Part shown: positions 50,801 through 54,790 of the stretch, piece after piece | Layout: each line of letters opens with the position of its first letter | How positions within the stretch are numbered: the first letter of the stretch is position 1 | Source of the DNA: Saxidomus purpurata | Lineage: Eukaryota > Mollusca > Bivalvia > Venerida > Veneridae | DNA: 64,000 nt | Direction: 5' to 3' | Assembly: GCA_022818135.1 (NCBI GenBank) | Contig: JAFMSR010000007.1 | Location: 31,742,561 to 31,806,560, forward strand | Notes under the pieces: model-generated | What the model was told of the DNA's origin: nothing | The model's input: the letters and a program-made list of their open reading frames with translations, nothing else | Database searches by the model: none | Translations under genes and position numbers: made by a program

Positions 50801-53304
50801 TAAATTACTTGGCACAAATGTTTAGCACATCAAGACAACGTGTTGCGTGCAACACCCGTATCCTTACCTCAAAGGTCAATGTCACACTTAGAGTTTGAAA
50901 GTAATACAATCCTGTATATATGCACACATTCGTGTCCGGACTGTCATTTTGTCAAACATGGAAGTATTTTAAAATAACTTGAAACAGATGTTAAGCACAT
51001 CAAGACGACGTGTCGCATGCAAGACCCACGTCCATATCTCAACGGTCAAGGTCACACTAAGAGTTTGAAAGTTATACAATCCTGTATAACTGTATATGCA
51101 CAAATTCGTGTCCGGACTTTAACTTTGTCATGCATTAAAGGATTTTAAAATTCCTTTGCACAAATGTTTCGCACATCAGACAACTTGTCGTGTGCAAACC
51201 CACGTCCCTACCTTAAAGGTCAAGGTCACACTAAGTGTTTATAGGTAATGGAATTCTGTATATATACATTCATTCGTGTCCGGGCTGTAACTTTGTCATG
51301 CATTAAAAGATTTTAAAATAACTTCGCAGAAATGTTAAGTACACCAAGACAACGTGTCGCGTGCAACACCCTTGTCCCTACCTTAAAGGTCAAGGTCACA
51401 CTTAGAGTTTGAAAGTAAAACAGTCCTGTATATAAGCACACATTCGTGTCCGAACTGTAACTTTGTCATACATTGAAGGATTTTAAAATAACTTGGTACA
51501 AATGTTTAGCACATCAAGATGATGCGTCACGTGCAAGACCACCGTCCATACCTCAACGGCCAAGGTCACATTTAGAGTTTAAAGGTAATGGAATACTGTA
51601 TGCATGGTAACTCTGTCATGCATTGAGAAGGATTTTAAGATTACATGGCAAAATTGTTGAGCATATAGAGATGACACAGACTGTGCAACACCTCTTTCGG
51701 GGACATTCGTCACTTTTGAGGGACTGCTCTTGTTCGTGTGTAGTGTTTAAATTACTCAGTATTTCTTCTTCCATGTCAACGTTACTTATAGACGAAGCAT
51801 CATATTTGAAAGAATTTACAGTTCTTATTAATTGTTTGTTTAGCTCAGTTATGATTTAACTTCTTTAGAACTTCAAAACTTGTATCTATGATTTAAGAGG
51901 AATTCATATTAAAACACAATTTATTATTAACATATCAATTAGATCAATTGATAGGTGTAAAACACGGGGTCCAATCGCTACACCTAGAATACATTATTTT
52001 GTCGTAACTTGCTTTGAAGTAGTAAGACACGGGTAAATGTGTCAAGGCAGCATCTGAGGATATTATCACTATATGCGATAACTCTAATTTTAATTTGTTA
52101 ATAATATTTTACCTCAAACAATTCATTGAATAAAATGTGTTATGCCTAAGGACACTACCACTTTCCTCCGATCTTGAGGCGGACGCGCTACCACTGCATC
52201 AATGCGGCTCTACGCACCAATGCGTTGAGCAGTATAGAATGTGTGTACGTGACACAAAACACTATTATATTCAATATGACAAATACCATTGCTGCTCTGT
52301 AAATCTGATCTGGTTGCTTTATCTGCACGCATCAAAAAATGAATAGTTTGCAGGCCGCTTATGATAAAATTTAGGACCTATGGTTAATTTGATTTGGTAT
52401 ATATTTAAAATGACATGGTATAATTGCTGATCCGTAAATCTGACTGGTTGATTAAAAAAATCATTTAAGTAATCATAAATACAACGTTATCTAAGCTTTT
52501 CAAAAATAAACATTGATCAGACAGTTTAAATACTGATAATATTTTTGACCTATGGTTAAGGTGATTTGGTATACAATGAGAGAACTCTCTGTGTTCGGCA
52601 ACTCAATCATACATTGTGATGTTGTGTACGCTTTTGGCAGTATAGCTTTACATAATTACAATCGTCTTTATATTTTACAATGTAATGTAAGCCCTTCTGA
52701 TATGTTCAGTATGAGCTTTTGTTACCTTTAACTCTCCAGACTTTTCTCTAAAAATCAGTATTCCTTATGTCGCGTGGTTCTTAGTAAGCCCCTTCCTATC
52801 AGCGTTTTAAGTGATTTGGTAATTGTTTTTGTTTGTGATGCAATTATAAATAATTTCAGCTGTACTTCTTATTTGACATATACGCAGCTTAAAAATAGAT
52901 CAAGGTTTGTACATTTGGCCTCAGGAGTTTTGACAAAAATTGTTTCCCATAATAAGTAAAAAACGAAATTACTTCTTGTCAATACGAATTTTATAATTGC
53001 TTTCAACATATTAAGGTTACTTAATAAGTTTTAATGATTCAATACTTTTTATTTATACATGAGTCCATATAATCGTTTCCTTTAATAGTTTTGTGATAGC
53101 TTTTTCAAGACTTTGTGTCATATAGAAAACGGTGGTAAATAGTTCCAACCATGTTTTTTTTTCAAAAAGGTCATACGGTGTATTGGTTTGGGAAATTGTA
53201 ACGTTGGGAACATGTCCCTACCCTGGTTTATCAGAAGAGGACGTAAGGGACTACGTTTCATCAGGATCGAAAATGATCATACCCGAAGCAGCTCACACTA
53301 AGAT
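8844..53304 (+). CDS. Insulin-receptor-class tyrosine kinase-like gene, ten visible exons (gene-level entry)
   Basis: Gene-level model joining 8844-8870, 10990-11010, 18077-18094, 19320-19418, 36731-36767, 37724-37922, 46064-46196, 46655-46814, 50463-50589 and 53170-53304. Every exon has AG before it and GT after it, all junction phases match, and the frame is open for 318 codons. Residues 1-68 form a basic, tyrosine-containing leader; residues about 74-318 are a tyrosine-kinase domain without its last C-lobe helices. [16 protein letters not shown] and [10 protein letters not shown] point to the insulin-receptor class. Lys112 (VAIK), Glu129 (alphaC) and Asp214 (catalytic loop) are present, but the glycine loop, DFG and the subdomain IX Asp are not canonical, so a pseudokinase is likely. 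The 3' end is missing; it may lie in the gap at 54072-54571 or beyond the window. The kinase exons are firm; exons 1-5 are inferred from splice signals and phase. Confidence 0.8.
8871..10989. other. Intron 1 of the kinase-like gene
   Basis: No other gene supported. Holds a short inverted-repeat element (10634-10740). Confidence 0.45.
10634..10740. repeat. Short inverted-repeat element
   Basis: AAGTCTGTTGAGAT at 10634-10647 faces its exact complement ATCTCAACAGACTT at 10727-10740, with further near-matching bases (GAG/CTC) inside. The 107-bp span looks like a small MITE-like element or a hairpin. No target duplication could be set. Confidence 0.5.
10990..11010 (+). CDS. Kinase-like gene exon 2, 21-nt microexon
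   Basis: Flanked by a strong pyrimidine tract and acceptor (TTTTCCTTTTCTTTTCAG) and a consensus donor (AAA|GTAAGT). It encodes KFFQRKK in phase 0, continuing the basic stretch of exon 1 (joined: GFRKIKKFFQRKK). Both splice sites are close to consensus, which is the main support; a 21-nt segment has little coding signal by itself. Confirmation needs a spliced transcript. Confidence 0.5.
12919..13165 (-). repeat. ~170-bp satellite family, copy 2 (inverted, about 1.4 units)
   Basis: Read on the minus strand it shows GCACAAATGTTCAGCACAT, a CGCGTG block, AAGGTCAAGGTCACACTTAG-like text, then ATGCATGGAAATATTTTAAA and GACGTATCACGC. These match the units at 7813-8435 and 50760-51680. It is a short remnant without the (TCCG)n leader. 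Confidence 0.6.
14415..15110 (+). repeat. Dispersed repeat family A, copy 1
   Basis: Shares, in the same order and orientation, many blocks with 18480-19140: AACAAGCAAATT, AATATATATCCCC, AATGAAGCAAA, AGTGTATTGGT, TTTCACCA, GGGGCCTCATCT, AATCAGTACTACTAGTTTC, AATCCAGTTTCT and CCTCATCTCTGA. It also has an internal duplication of the TTTCACCA...GCCTCATCT block (near 14543 and 14838). Diverged, non-coding, class unknown. Confidence 0.65.
17141..17226 (-). repeat. tRNA-like sequence (tRNA pseudogene or SINE head)
   Basis: The minus strand carries a good RNA polymerase III A box (TTAGCTCAGTCGGGAGAGC, about 17202-17220) and B box (GAGTTCGAATC, 17152-17163) at tRNA-like spacing. The D arm is well formed, but I could not fold a proper anticodon stem, and the T stem pairs only partly. 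A tRNA pseudogene or the tRNA-derived head of a SINE is more likely than a working tRNA gene. Confidence 0.5.
18077..18094 (+). CDS. Kinase-like gene exon 3, 18-nt microexon
   Basis: Between acceptor TTTATTACAG and donor GTG|GTAAGT, 18 nt encode RDPEKV in phase 0. It extends the charged leader of exons 1-2 and keeps the frame into exon 4. As with exon 2, support rests on near-consensus splice sites and phase continuity; the segment is too short for independent coding evidence. Confidence 0.45.
18095..19319. other. Intron 3 of the kinase-like gene
   Basis: Mostly occupied by the second copy of dispersed repeat family A (18480-19140). Nothing else supported. Confidence 0.45.
18480..19140 (+). 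repeat. Dispersed repeat family A, copy 2
   Basis: Diverged direct-orientation copy of 14415-15110 with the same order of blocks (AAACAAGCAAATTAAGTG, CCACCCGACTGGGGCCTCAT, TCAGTACTACTAGTTTCAG, AATCCAGTTTCTTAATTTTC). The two copies flank exon 3. Confidence 0.65.
19320..19418 (+). CDS. Kinase-like gene exon 4, tyrosine-motif exon
   Basis: A 99-nt exon between acceptor TACTTTGCAG and donor GTG|GTAAGC, phase 0 at both ends, 33 codons (residues 23-55 of the model). It starts [10 protein letters not shown] and ends with [15 protein letters not shown]. Tyr46-Glu-Asn fits the pY-x-N consensus bound by Grb2-type SH2 domains, and Tyr43 lies three residues before. No domain is recognised; it looks like a flexible cytoplasmic linker. 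The hydrophobic end (GAAVIV) is too short to span a membrane. A 17-kb intron follows, so more exons could be hidden there. Confidence 0.65.
19419..20361. other. Start of the 17-kb intron 4
   Basis: AT-rich; no gene or repeat that I can support in this part. Confidence 0.4.
20362..21850 (+). mobile_element. TIR element with (TCCG)n leader and eight tandem units
   Basis: The ends are inverted: ATCCCCCCGCC at 20362-20372 and GGCGGGGGGAT at 21840-21850. Just inside the left end is a short hairpin (CCGAAGGCGAAGG region) and a TCCGTCCG microsatellite (20405-20446). Then come eight tandem units whose AGCATAACTCCAAAAGTACT block starts at 20461, 20618, 20774, 20920, 21076, 21222, 21378 and 21534. Spacings are 157, 156, 146, 156, 146, 156 and 156. 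No transposase is encoded, so it is non-autonomous. Lies in intron 4. Confidence 0.75.
22174..22782. mobile_element. 609-bp TIR element with TA flanks
   Basis: 34-bp terminal inverted repeats (22174-22207 and 22749-22782) match at 30 of 34 positions; the inner part GAAAATGGGTCCAGATGAG is identical. TA lies at both outer borders (22172-22173 and 22783-22784), as expected for Tc1/mariner-type insertion. The inside is AT-rich without coding capacity. I call it a MITE; the superfamily is inferred from TA alone. Confidence 0.7.
23137..23334. repeat. Three spaced copies of palindrome TGACTGAATTCAGTCA
   Basis: Perfect 16-bp palindromes at 23137-23152 and 23319-23334, and a copy with one extra T at 23226-23242. 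Spacings are 89 and 93 bp, with little similarity between the intervening stretches. Confidence 0.7.
23856..24214. mobile_element. 359-bp TIR element built from twelve GTGCGCAC palindromes
   Basis: Inverted ends begin CGGTGGCACAGAGGTGACAT at 23856 and mirror it up to 24214, continuing through GTGTATGTTTT; TA flanks both ends (23854-23855, 24215-24216). The inside is an array with about 21-23 bp period of the 12-bp palindrome TCGTGCGCACGA or one-base variants: eight copies from 23895 to about 24053, then four from about 24102 to 24174. AT-rich linkers such as ATACTAAG and ATAATTAAG separate them. A unique stretch at 24061-24095 lies between the halves. No coding function; open frames across it are products of the repeat. 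Confidence 0.85.
24345..24470. repeat. Small tandem duplication and (TGAA)n run
   Basis: CCTAATGACAAATACTATTT is present twice in tandem with a 24-bp period near 24338-24386, followed by a TGAATGAA-type microsatellite at about 24426-24463. Confidence 0.6.
24796..25015. repeat. Two related 26-bp palindromes
   Basis: 24796-24821 is a perfect palindrome with half-site CTATCTTGGGTGC. 24990-25015 is an imperfect relative with half-sites CTATCTTGGTTG and CAACCAGGATAG. They are 194 bp apart. Confidence 0.65.
25153..25404 (-). other. Open frame, coding status doubtful
   Basis: An 83-codon minus-strand frame with a protein-like stretch ([15 protein letters not shown]), loosely like the strand following the core of class I methyltransferases. 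No neighbouring conserved motif, no clear splice site and an in-frame stop just upstream. It could be a retroposed fragment or chance. Confidence 0.15.
25405..27672. other. No gene supported; possible CpG-richer regulatory patch
   Basis: Around 26935-27110 there is GCCGCCATTTTGAAT (YY1-like), an ATTGG (inverted CCAAT) box and several CpGs; near 27437 TGACGTCA (CRE core) and at 27469 GCCATTTTG. These could mark an alternative promoter or enhancer in the intron. No transcript can be defined from them. Confidence 0.25.
27673..27872. repeat. Hairpin element with 57-bp arms
   Basis: 27673-27729 and 27816-27872 are inverted copies differing at one position (TTCGTCCC versus TTCGACCC on the same strand sense). 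The 86-bp loop is unrelated. Likely a recent foldback MITE. Confidence 0.75.
27873..28839. other. No gene seen
   Basis: AT-rich intron sequence without supported features. Confidence 0.4.
28840..29872 (-). repeat. GTGACCTTGACC-type repeat ending in (CCGA)n
   Basis: Several diverged blocks contain GTGACCTTGACC(CT)TT and phrases such as TTCATTGCAATTGGTCA, then AATAGGGGTC(CA)TCT(AG)CTGGTCATGA repeated at about 29369, 29517 and 29661 (period near 145). The right end has GACCGACCGACCGACCGA at about 29790-29820 and closes with CCCCTTTTCTTCGAAGGGG. Lying in the opposite orientation to the (TCCG)-led elements, it is probably of the same general type. A decayed relative is at 39270-39860. Confidence 0.6.
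29900..31230 (-). repeat. Tandem duplication copy X (minus-strand gene-like remnant)
   Basis: Three blocks recur in the same order in copy Y (31680-36350): a Cys-containing piece (about 30000-30110; minus strand [12 protein letters not shown]), a GAGCCATTTCA...CAAACTTC block (about 30559) and a GTGCAAATCGTTTCAGAAATAGCTTG block (31041-31200). In X the Cys-containing frame stops after ICR and the splice-acceptor-like AG before the third block is changed. X therefore looks like the more decayed copy. Whether the ancestor was a gene or a transposable element is not clear. Confidence 0.5.
31842..31972 (-). CDS. Possible cysteine-bearing exon, copy Y
   Basis: Minus-strand segment of 131 nt between CTGTTTAAAG and AAG|GTAGGT, with phase-consistent frame of 43 complete codons. 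Visible features are DDHCEG, a Gly-rich low-complexity stretch, then [20 protein letters not shown], with four cysteines. The diverged duplicate at about 30000-30110 keeps SCQ-NDG--IC, which argues for past coding use. Family not recognised. The Gly stretch comes from a G-run in the DNA and lowers confidence. It lies inside an intron of the + strand kinase-like gene. Confidence 0.3.
32293..32341. repeat. Near-perfect palindrome made of two end motifs
   Basis: AATGCGAAACTAGTCTATGT, then GCAC, is followed by its inverted copy around a TG centre near 32316-32317. It equals two head-to-head copies of the motif found at the ends of the surrounding element. Confidence 0.8.
32668..32775. repeat. Minisatellite, about three 37-bp units
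   Basis: AAGCAATTAG(A/T)GGGGT(T/A)TAG recurs at about 32668, 32703 and 32741 with AATAATGAA spacers. Confidence 0.7.
32776..33844. other. Interior of the 3.7-kb element; no gene seen
   Basis: Includes a purine-rich stretch (33520-33770) with recurring GATGGGTCAGA-like phrases. No coding capacity for a transposase found. Confidence 0.4.
33845..34097 (+). mobile_element. SINE family B, copy 1
   Basis: Pol III-like head (ATGGTTGAGTGATTAGAG; weak B box GGTACAAGCCC), a body with GCTGACTTGAAATCACTGTGACCTCT, GAGGATCAT, TCTTTATGTGA, GGTAGTTTC, GTCTAGTACTAGTCCTTCCCAGGAC, and an end TGGCGTTAAACCCAAAACAAACAAA. Shares these blocks with 40500-40735. tRNA-derived SINEs with GGCGTTAAAC-type 3' ends are common in molluscs; the exact family is not assigned. 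Confidence 0.7.
34098..35370. other. Interior of the 3.7-kb element; no gene seen
   Basis: AT-rich; an inverted pair around ATACAGTCA (about 34580 and 34660) is the only local structure noted. Confidence 0.35.
35835..36032 (-). CDS. Possible coding exon of unknown minus-strand gene, copy Y
   Basis: A 65-codon minus-strand frame from an ATG with an in-frame TGA six bases upstream, ending at a TGA. It has good amino-acid composition, for example [18 protein letters not shown] and [12 protein letters not shown]. No family is recognised. It sits in the duplicated copy Y between the Cys-bearing piece and the 36195-36345 block. Could be a short gene, a terminal exon, or a remnant. Confidence 0.3.
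   Translation of the reverse strand: MFRIIKLKNDGCFESHMNTPDMPEQKFSNCIPGYKQVVESPVDHFYEGIPNGYGNLRPTEIIDFT
36176..36345 (-). pseudogene. Duplicated exon-like block (minus strand), probable remnant
   Basis: On the minus strand an excellent acceptor (CTCTGTTTCTCCTTCAG) precedes an open stretch beginning [18 protein letters not shown] and ending at a stop. The related block at 31041-31200 keeps only partly similar residues ([12 protein letters not shown]) and no longer has the AG. Amino-acid conservation is weak, so this may be duplicated non-coding DNA. Confidence 0.25.
36346..36730. other. End of intron 4
   Basis: AT-rich, ends in the acceptor GAAATTTCAG of the next kinase-like exon. Confidence 0.4.
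36731..36767 (+). CDS. Kinase-like gene exon 5, 37-nt microexon
   Basis: Acceptor TTGAAATTTCAG, donor G|GTATAG. It encodes [12 protein letters not shown] plus the first base of a split Asp codon completed by AT of the next exon. Phase 0 entry agrees with exon 4 and phase 1 exit agrees with exon 6, which is good support. Tyr65-Ile-Asn is a second Y-x-N motif. In insulin-receptor-class proteins the juxtamembrane segment just before the kinase also ends in a tyrosine followed by a short acidic stretch. Confidence 0.7.
36768..37723. other. Intron 5 of the kinase-like gene
   Basis: AT-rich, no features supported. Confidence 0.5.
37724..37922 (+). CDS. Kinase-like gene exon 6: N-lobe (degenerate glycine loop, VAIK, alphaC)
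   Basis: 199 nt, acceptor TACCTTTTTAG, donor GAT|GTAAAT, phase 1 in and phase 2 out. It encodes the start of the kinase domain: [15 protein letters not shown], then [11 protein letters not shown], where insulin-receptor kinases have GQGSFGMVYEG. The lengths match exactly, so the loop glycines have become Lys88, Asn90 and Ala93, and its Phe is Leu. TRVAIK follows with the ATP-site Lys112, and the alphaC segment ILTEAETL carries Glu129, so the Lys-Glu pair is kept. The frame is intact with no sign of decay. Loss of all three loop glycines predicts weak or absent ATP turnover. Confidence 0.88.
38755..38835 (+). repeat. tRNA-derived SINE fragment
   Basis: GTTGGTTCGAGCCTCGCTGCC is a good B box followed by GACGATGATCCTTAG, resembling the B-box region of SINE family B at 40590. 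The A box is not recognisable. Confidence 0.35.
39270..39870. repeat. Decayed GTGACCTTGACC-type repeat
   Basis: Contains diverged versions of the 29340-29760 blocks: CAGGTCACCGCGACC, GGTGATGACAAATCTC, AGGATCCTAGGCT (39566, also 39807), CTTGTGTTAT, GACCTACTGACTTAAAA. It ends near a (TA)n run at about 39891-39902. Confidence 0.5.
40500..40735 (+). mobile_element. SINE family B, copy 2
   Basis: Same blocks as 33845-34097: GAGTTGCTGACTTGAAATTAC, GTAACCTCTAACAG, GAGGATCATCGGTTCGAGCTC (better B box), TTTCTTTATATGA, GGTGGCAGTTTCATACGGAG, GTCTAGTACTGGTTCTTCCC. The 3' end is diverged or truncated. Confidence 0.7.
41280..41630 (+). mobile_element. SINE family C with (AAT)n tail
   Basis: The head resembles a tRNA (GCGGTGGTCGAGTGGTTAAC A-box region, GGTCCCCAGTTAAAATTCC degenerate B-box region), the body is about 260 bp and GC-richer than its flanks, and the tail is AATAATAATAATAATAA at about 41606-41623. 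The open frame through it is not a gene. Confidence 0.65.
43030..43175. repeat. Tandem duplication, about 78-bp unit
   Basis: TTCAAGTTGTATTTGCATTA...CTTGTACTTGACAAATC...TGCCTATTTTGTGTGC occurs again, diverged, immediately downstream (TCCAAGTTGTATTTGCATCA...). Confidence 0.65.
43500..44135 (-). pseudogene. Non-LTR retrotransposon reverse-transcriptase relic (antisense)
   Basis: Reading the minus strand through several stops and frameshifts gives fragments typical of the region before and at the start of a LINE reverse transcriptase: [12 protein letters not shown], then a KPDKETY...[19 protein letters not shown] stretch (the conserved YRPISL..VLGK region), then [14 protein letters not shown] (the ..LL...Q.GFR.. 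region). Strongly decayed, no intact domain. It lies antisense in intron 6 and is a different, older element from the one at 47090-50060. Confidence 0.55.
46064..46196 (+). CDS. Kinase-like gene exon 7: beta4-beta5, hinge and alphaD
   Basis: 133 nt between acceptor TTATTATTTTCAG and donor CTG|GTTTGA, phase 2 in, phase 0 out. The split codon gives Ile134, then [14 protein letters not shown] (HHVV-L-G is typical of insulin-receptor kinases), the gatekeeper/hinge region [17 protein letters not shown] and a short acidic end SHDPDSL. The sequence matches insulin-receptor-class kinases closely in this lobe-linking region with normal length and no gaps. The donor (GTTTGA) is weaker than in neighbouring exons. 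Confidence 0.9.
46197..46654. other. Intron 7 of the kinase-like gene
   Basis: 458 bp, AT-rich, no features. Confidence 0.6.
46655..46814 (+). CDS. Kinase-like gene exon 8: alphaE and catalytic loop (HKD)
   Basis: 160 nt, acceptor CCAAACTTGCAG, donor GGAG|GTAATT, phase 0 in and phase 1 out. Encodes [15 protein letters not shown], then [11 protein letters not shown] (alphaE) and [14 protein letters not shown], the catalytic loop with Asp214 and Asn219. HRD is HKD here; the Lys form is also known in ROR-type receptor kinases, so this change alone does not imply loss of activity. The exon stops at VKVG, exactly before the DFG position, with a split codon starting with G. Confidence 0.92.
46815..50462. 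other. Intron 8, mostly a LINE insertion
   Basis: Contains the degenerate retrotransposon at 47090-50060. I searched the rest for an additional exon with a DFG-coding sequence and saw none. Confidence 0.6.
47090..50060 (+). pseudogene. Degenerate non-LTR retrotransposon ORF2 (endonuclease plus reverse transcriptase)
   Basis: Pieces in order on the + strand, broken by stops and frameshifts: apurinic-type endonuclease ([25 protein letters not shown]; and TGFFNFN where GDFN is usual, 47097-47640), connector ([20 protein letters not shown], near 48030), reverse transcriptase ([20 protein letters not shown] and [11 protein letters not shown] at 48570-48715; [17 protein letters not shown] and FADDTSL at 48854-48951), thumb-like region ([16 protein letters not shown], near 49364) and a Cys/His C-terminus near 49790-49920. 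Similar to the CR1/Jockey-like group. It cannot make an active protein. Same orientation as the host gene. Confidence 0.85.
50463..50589 (+). CDS. Kinase-like gene exon 9: altered activation loop, APE
   Basis: 127 nt, acceptor ATAAAATTTCAG, donor TG|GTAAGT, phase 1 in, phase 2 out; only this frame is open. The first residues are [19 protein letters not shown], aligned without a gap up to YY with insulin-receptor GDFGMTRDIYETDYY, so DFG has become GRR (232-234). Two activation-loop tyrosines (244-245) remain, and one residue is missing before the next motif. [12 protein letters not shown] (APE, residues 258-260) is well conserved. It ends with SNVW, where active kinases have D-x-W, so the subdomain IX Asp is Asn272. 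Selection seems to hold the fold but not the metal-binding site. Confidence 0.9.
50690..51680 (+). repeat. (TCCG)-led element with about six ~170-bp tandem units, copy 3
   Basis: Starts TTTTTATGCCCCCGAAGCGC, then CCGTCTGTCTGTCCGTGCCG, then units beginning near 50760, 50930, 51107, 51276, 51445 and a shortened one near 51605. Each has TGTAACTTTGTCATGCATT, CACAAATGTT(T/A)AG, a CGTG-rich block and AAGGTCAAGGTCACACT. Same family and orientation as 7756-8435. Confidence 0.75.
52150..52225 (-). repeat. tRNA-derived fragment
   Basis: The minus strand contains ATGCAGTGGTAGCGCGTCCG CCTCAAGATC, similar to the D-arm/anticodon part of tRNA genes used in mollusc SINEs, but lacks a B box. Probably a truncated SINE. 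Confidence 0.35.
53170..53304 (+). CDS. Kinase-like gene exon 10: alphaF to alphaG of the C-lobe
   Basis: 135 nt, acceptor TTTTTTTTTCAAAAAG, donor AT|GTAAGT, phase 2 in and out. It completes Trp274 and continues [20 protein letters not shown], the alphaF/alphaF-G loop of tyrosine kinases (WS(F/Y)GV..WE....G..PY.GL), then [15 protein letters not shown] and IPEAAHTK. The conserved Cys-Trp and Arg-Pro-Ser/Thr region of the last helices should follow in another exon; it was not found downstream to 64 kb and may lie in the gap at 54072-54571. Confidence 0.92.
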
Positions 53305-54071
53305 GTAAGTTTCCATAATCTAAATAGGTCATTTATATGAATAGAACGATGCTTTAGTGACAATATTTAAACCGATGGTATTTCCAGTTAGTCGACGCAT
53401 TATTACAAAGCATTATTAAATAGTGTATTTTCTTTTATACCTGTTAATGTGTTAAATATGCAAGTTTCGAGCCGTATATCGATATATTGTTTCAAATTAT
53501 GCATAAGATTTTGAGATCTAACAAGATTTAAAATGAAATTGAAACATGAATTTAAGAGTAAGCGTTATTGATATGCATACATAAACTTAACCTGGTCGTA
53601 TTGAATGTCACCTTTCAAATCAGTACACGCCAGATCCCGTAAAATTATATATTCACTCTCAGTAGGGGAAATATTGTTTTCCCTGGCCATATGTATGCCT
53701 AGCTGCCTGCTTGCCTGCCTGTCTGTCTGTATTTCATCCGACCGTTCGCCTGTCGTATACAATTATACATGTAGTTAGTAGACATTATTATGCAAGTAAG
53801 CATTCTTAATTCATTCCGCCCTTGAATTGTAATATGTGATTACAATGTATTGTGATGTGTAATACCTCAGAGAAAGATATAAGGGATTGCCTATCAAGTC
53901 GGCCTCGTGATAATGCCCTTTCACCCTTCCGTCTGTATGTTATTATTTGATATATTTTCTACTTAACTTCTCATTGGCTTCTGACAAAACATTGCGGGAA
54001 ATATCAATATGAAATTTATTAGTAGTTAGAATAATAAAATTGTGTATTACTTCAAAGAACACAATCACAGG
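53305..54071. other. Intron sequence before the assembly gap
   Basis: AT-rich. Includes a short CCTGCCTGTCTGTCTGT run near 53711-53729. Confidence 0.45.
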
Positions 54072-54571
54072 NNNNNNNNNNNNNNNNNNNNNNNNNNNNN
54101 NNNNNNNNNNNNNNNNNNNNNNNNNNNNNNNNNNNNNNNNNNNNNNNNNNNNNNNNNNNNNNNNNNNNNNNNNNNNNNNNNNNNNNNNNNNNNNNNNNNN
54201 NNNNNNNNNNNNNNNNNNNNNNNNNNNNNNNNNNNNNNNNNNNNNNNNNNNNNNNNNNNNNNNNNNNNNNNNNNNNNNNNNNNNNNNNNNNNNNNNNNNN
54301 NNNNNNNNNNNNNNNNNNNNNNNNNNNNNNNNNNNNNNNNNNNNNNNNNNNNNNNNNNNNNNNNNNNNNNNNNNNNNNNNNNNNNNNNNNNNNNNNNNNN
54401 NNNNNNNNNNNNNNNNNNNNNNNNNNNNNNNNNNNNNNNNNNNNNNNNNNNNNNNNNNNNNNNNNNNNNNNNNNNNNNNNNNNNNNNNNNNNNNNNNNNN
54501 NNNNNNNNNNNNNNNNNNNNNNNNNNNNNNNNNNNNNNNNNNNNNNNNNNNNNNNNNNNNNNNNNNNNNNN
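54072..54571. other. Assembly gap, 500 N
   Basis: Exactly 500 undetermined bases, a common placeholder length for a scaffold gap, so its true size is unknown. It lies 768 bp downstream of the last kinase-like exon. Confidence 0.99.
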
Positions 54572-54790
54572 TGTCTATGACTACACTAGAAGAAATTCCT
54601 CTACCATACCGTACAGGGCTTTATCATCAAAATTGTGAAGACTCCCTAGCCTATACATTTGTGAAAAAATTAGCGTGCTCGGACCCAAATTGTGAAAAAA
54701 ATATAGCGCGCTATCATTTGACAGTTCAGTTGTGAAATTTAAGTTGTGTTACTATCTTACAAAATGTATGAAAGGCATTAGATTTTAAAA
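54572..54790. other. Sequence after the gap; no gene supported
   Basis: A 54-codon open stretch runs out of the gap but has no kinase C-lobe motif and two AATTGTGAA(A/G)-like repeats, so I do not call it an exon. Confidence 0.4.

Larger units (their letters stand above)
50590..53169. other. Intron 9 of the kinase-like gene
   Basis: Holds the satellite-bearing element at 50690-51680 and a tRNA-like fragment at 52150-52225. The remainder is AT-rich without supported features. Confidence 0.5.

Noticed and set aside
54040..54735. Long open frames running through the N gap
   Set aside because: They exist only because undetermined bases contain no stop codons; the sequenced parts show no gene features.
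54572..54735. Possible last exon of the kinase domain after the gap
   Set aside because: No Cys-Trp or Arg-Pro-Ser/Thr motif expected for the last kinase helices, no acceptor visible, and the text contains small internal repeats.
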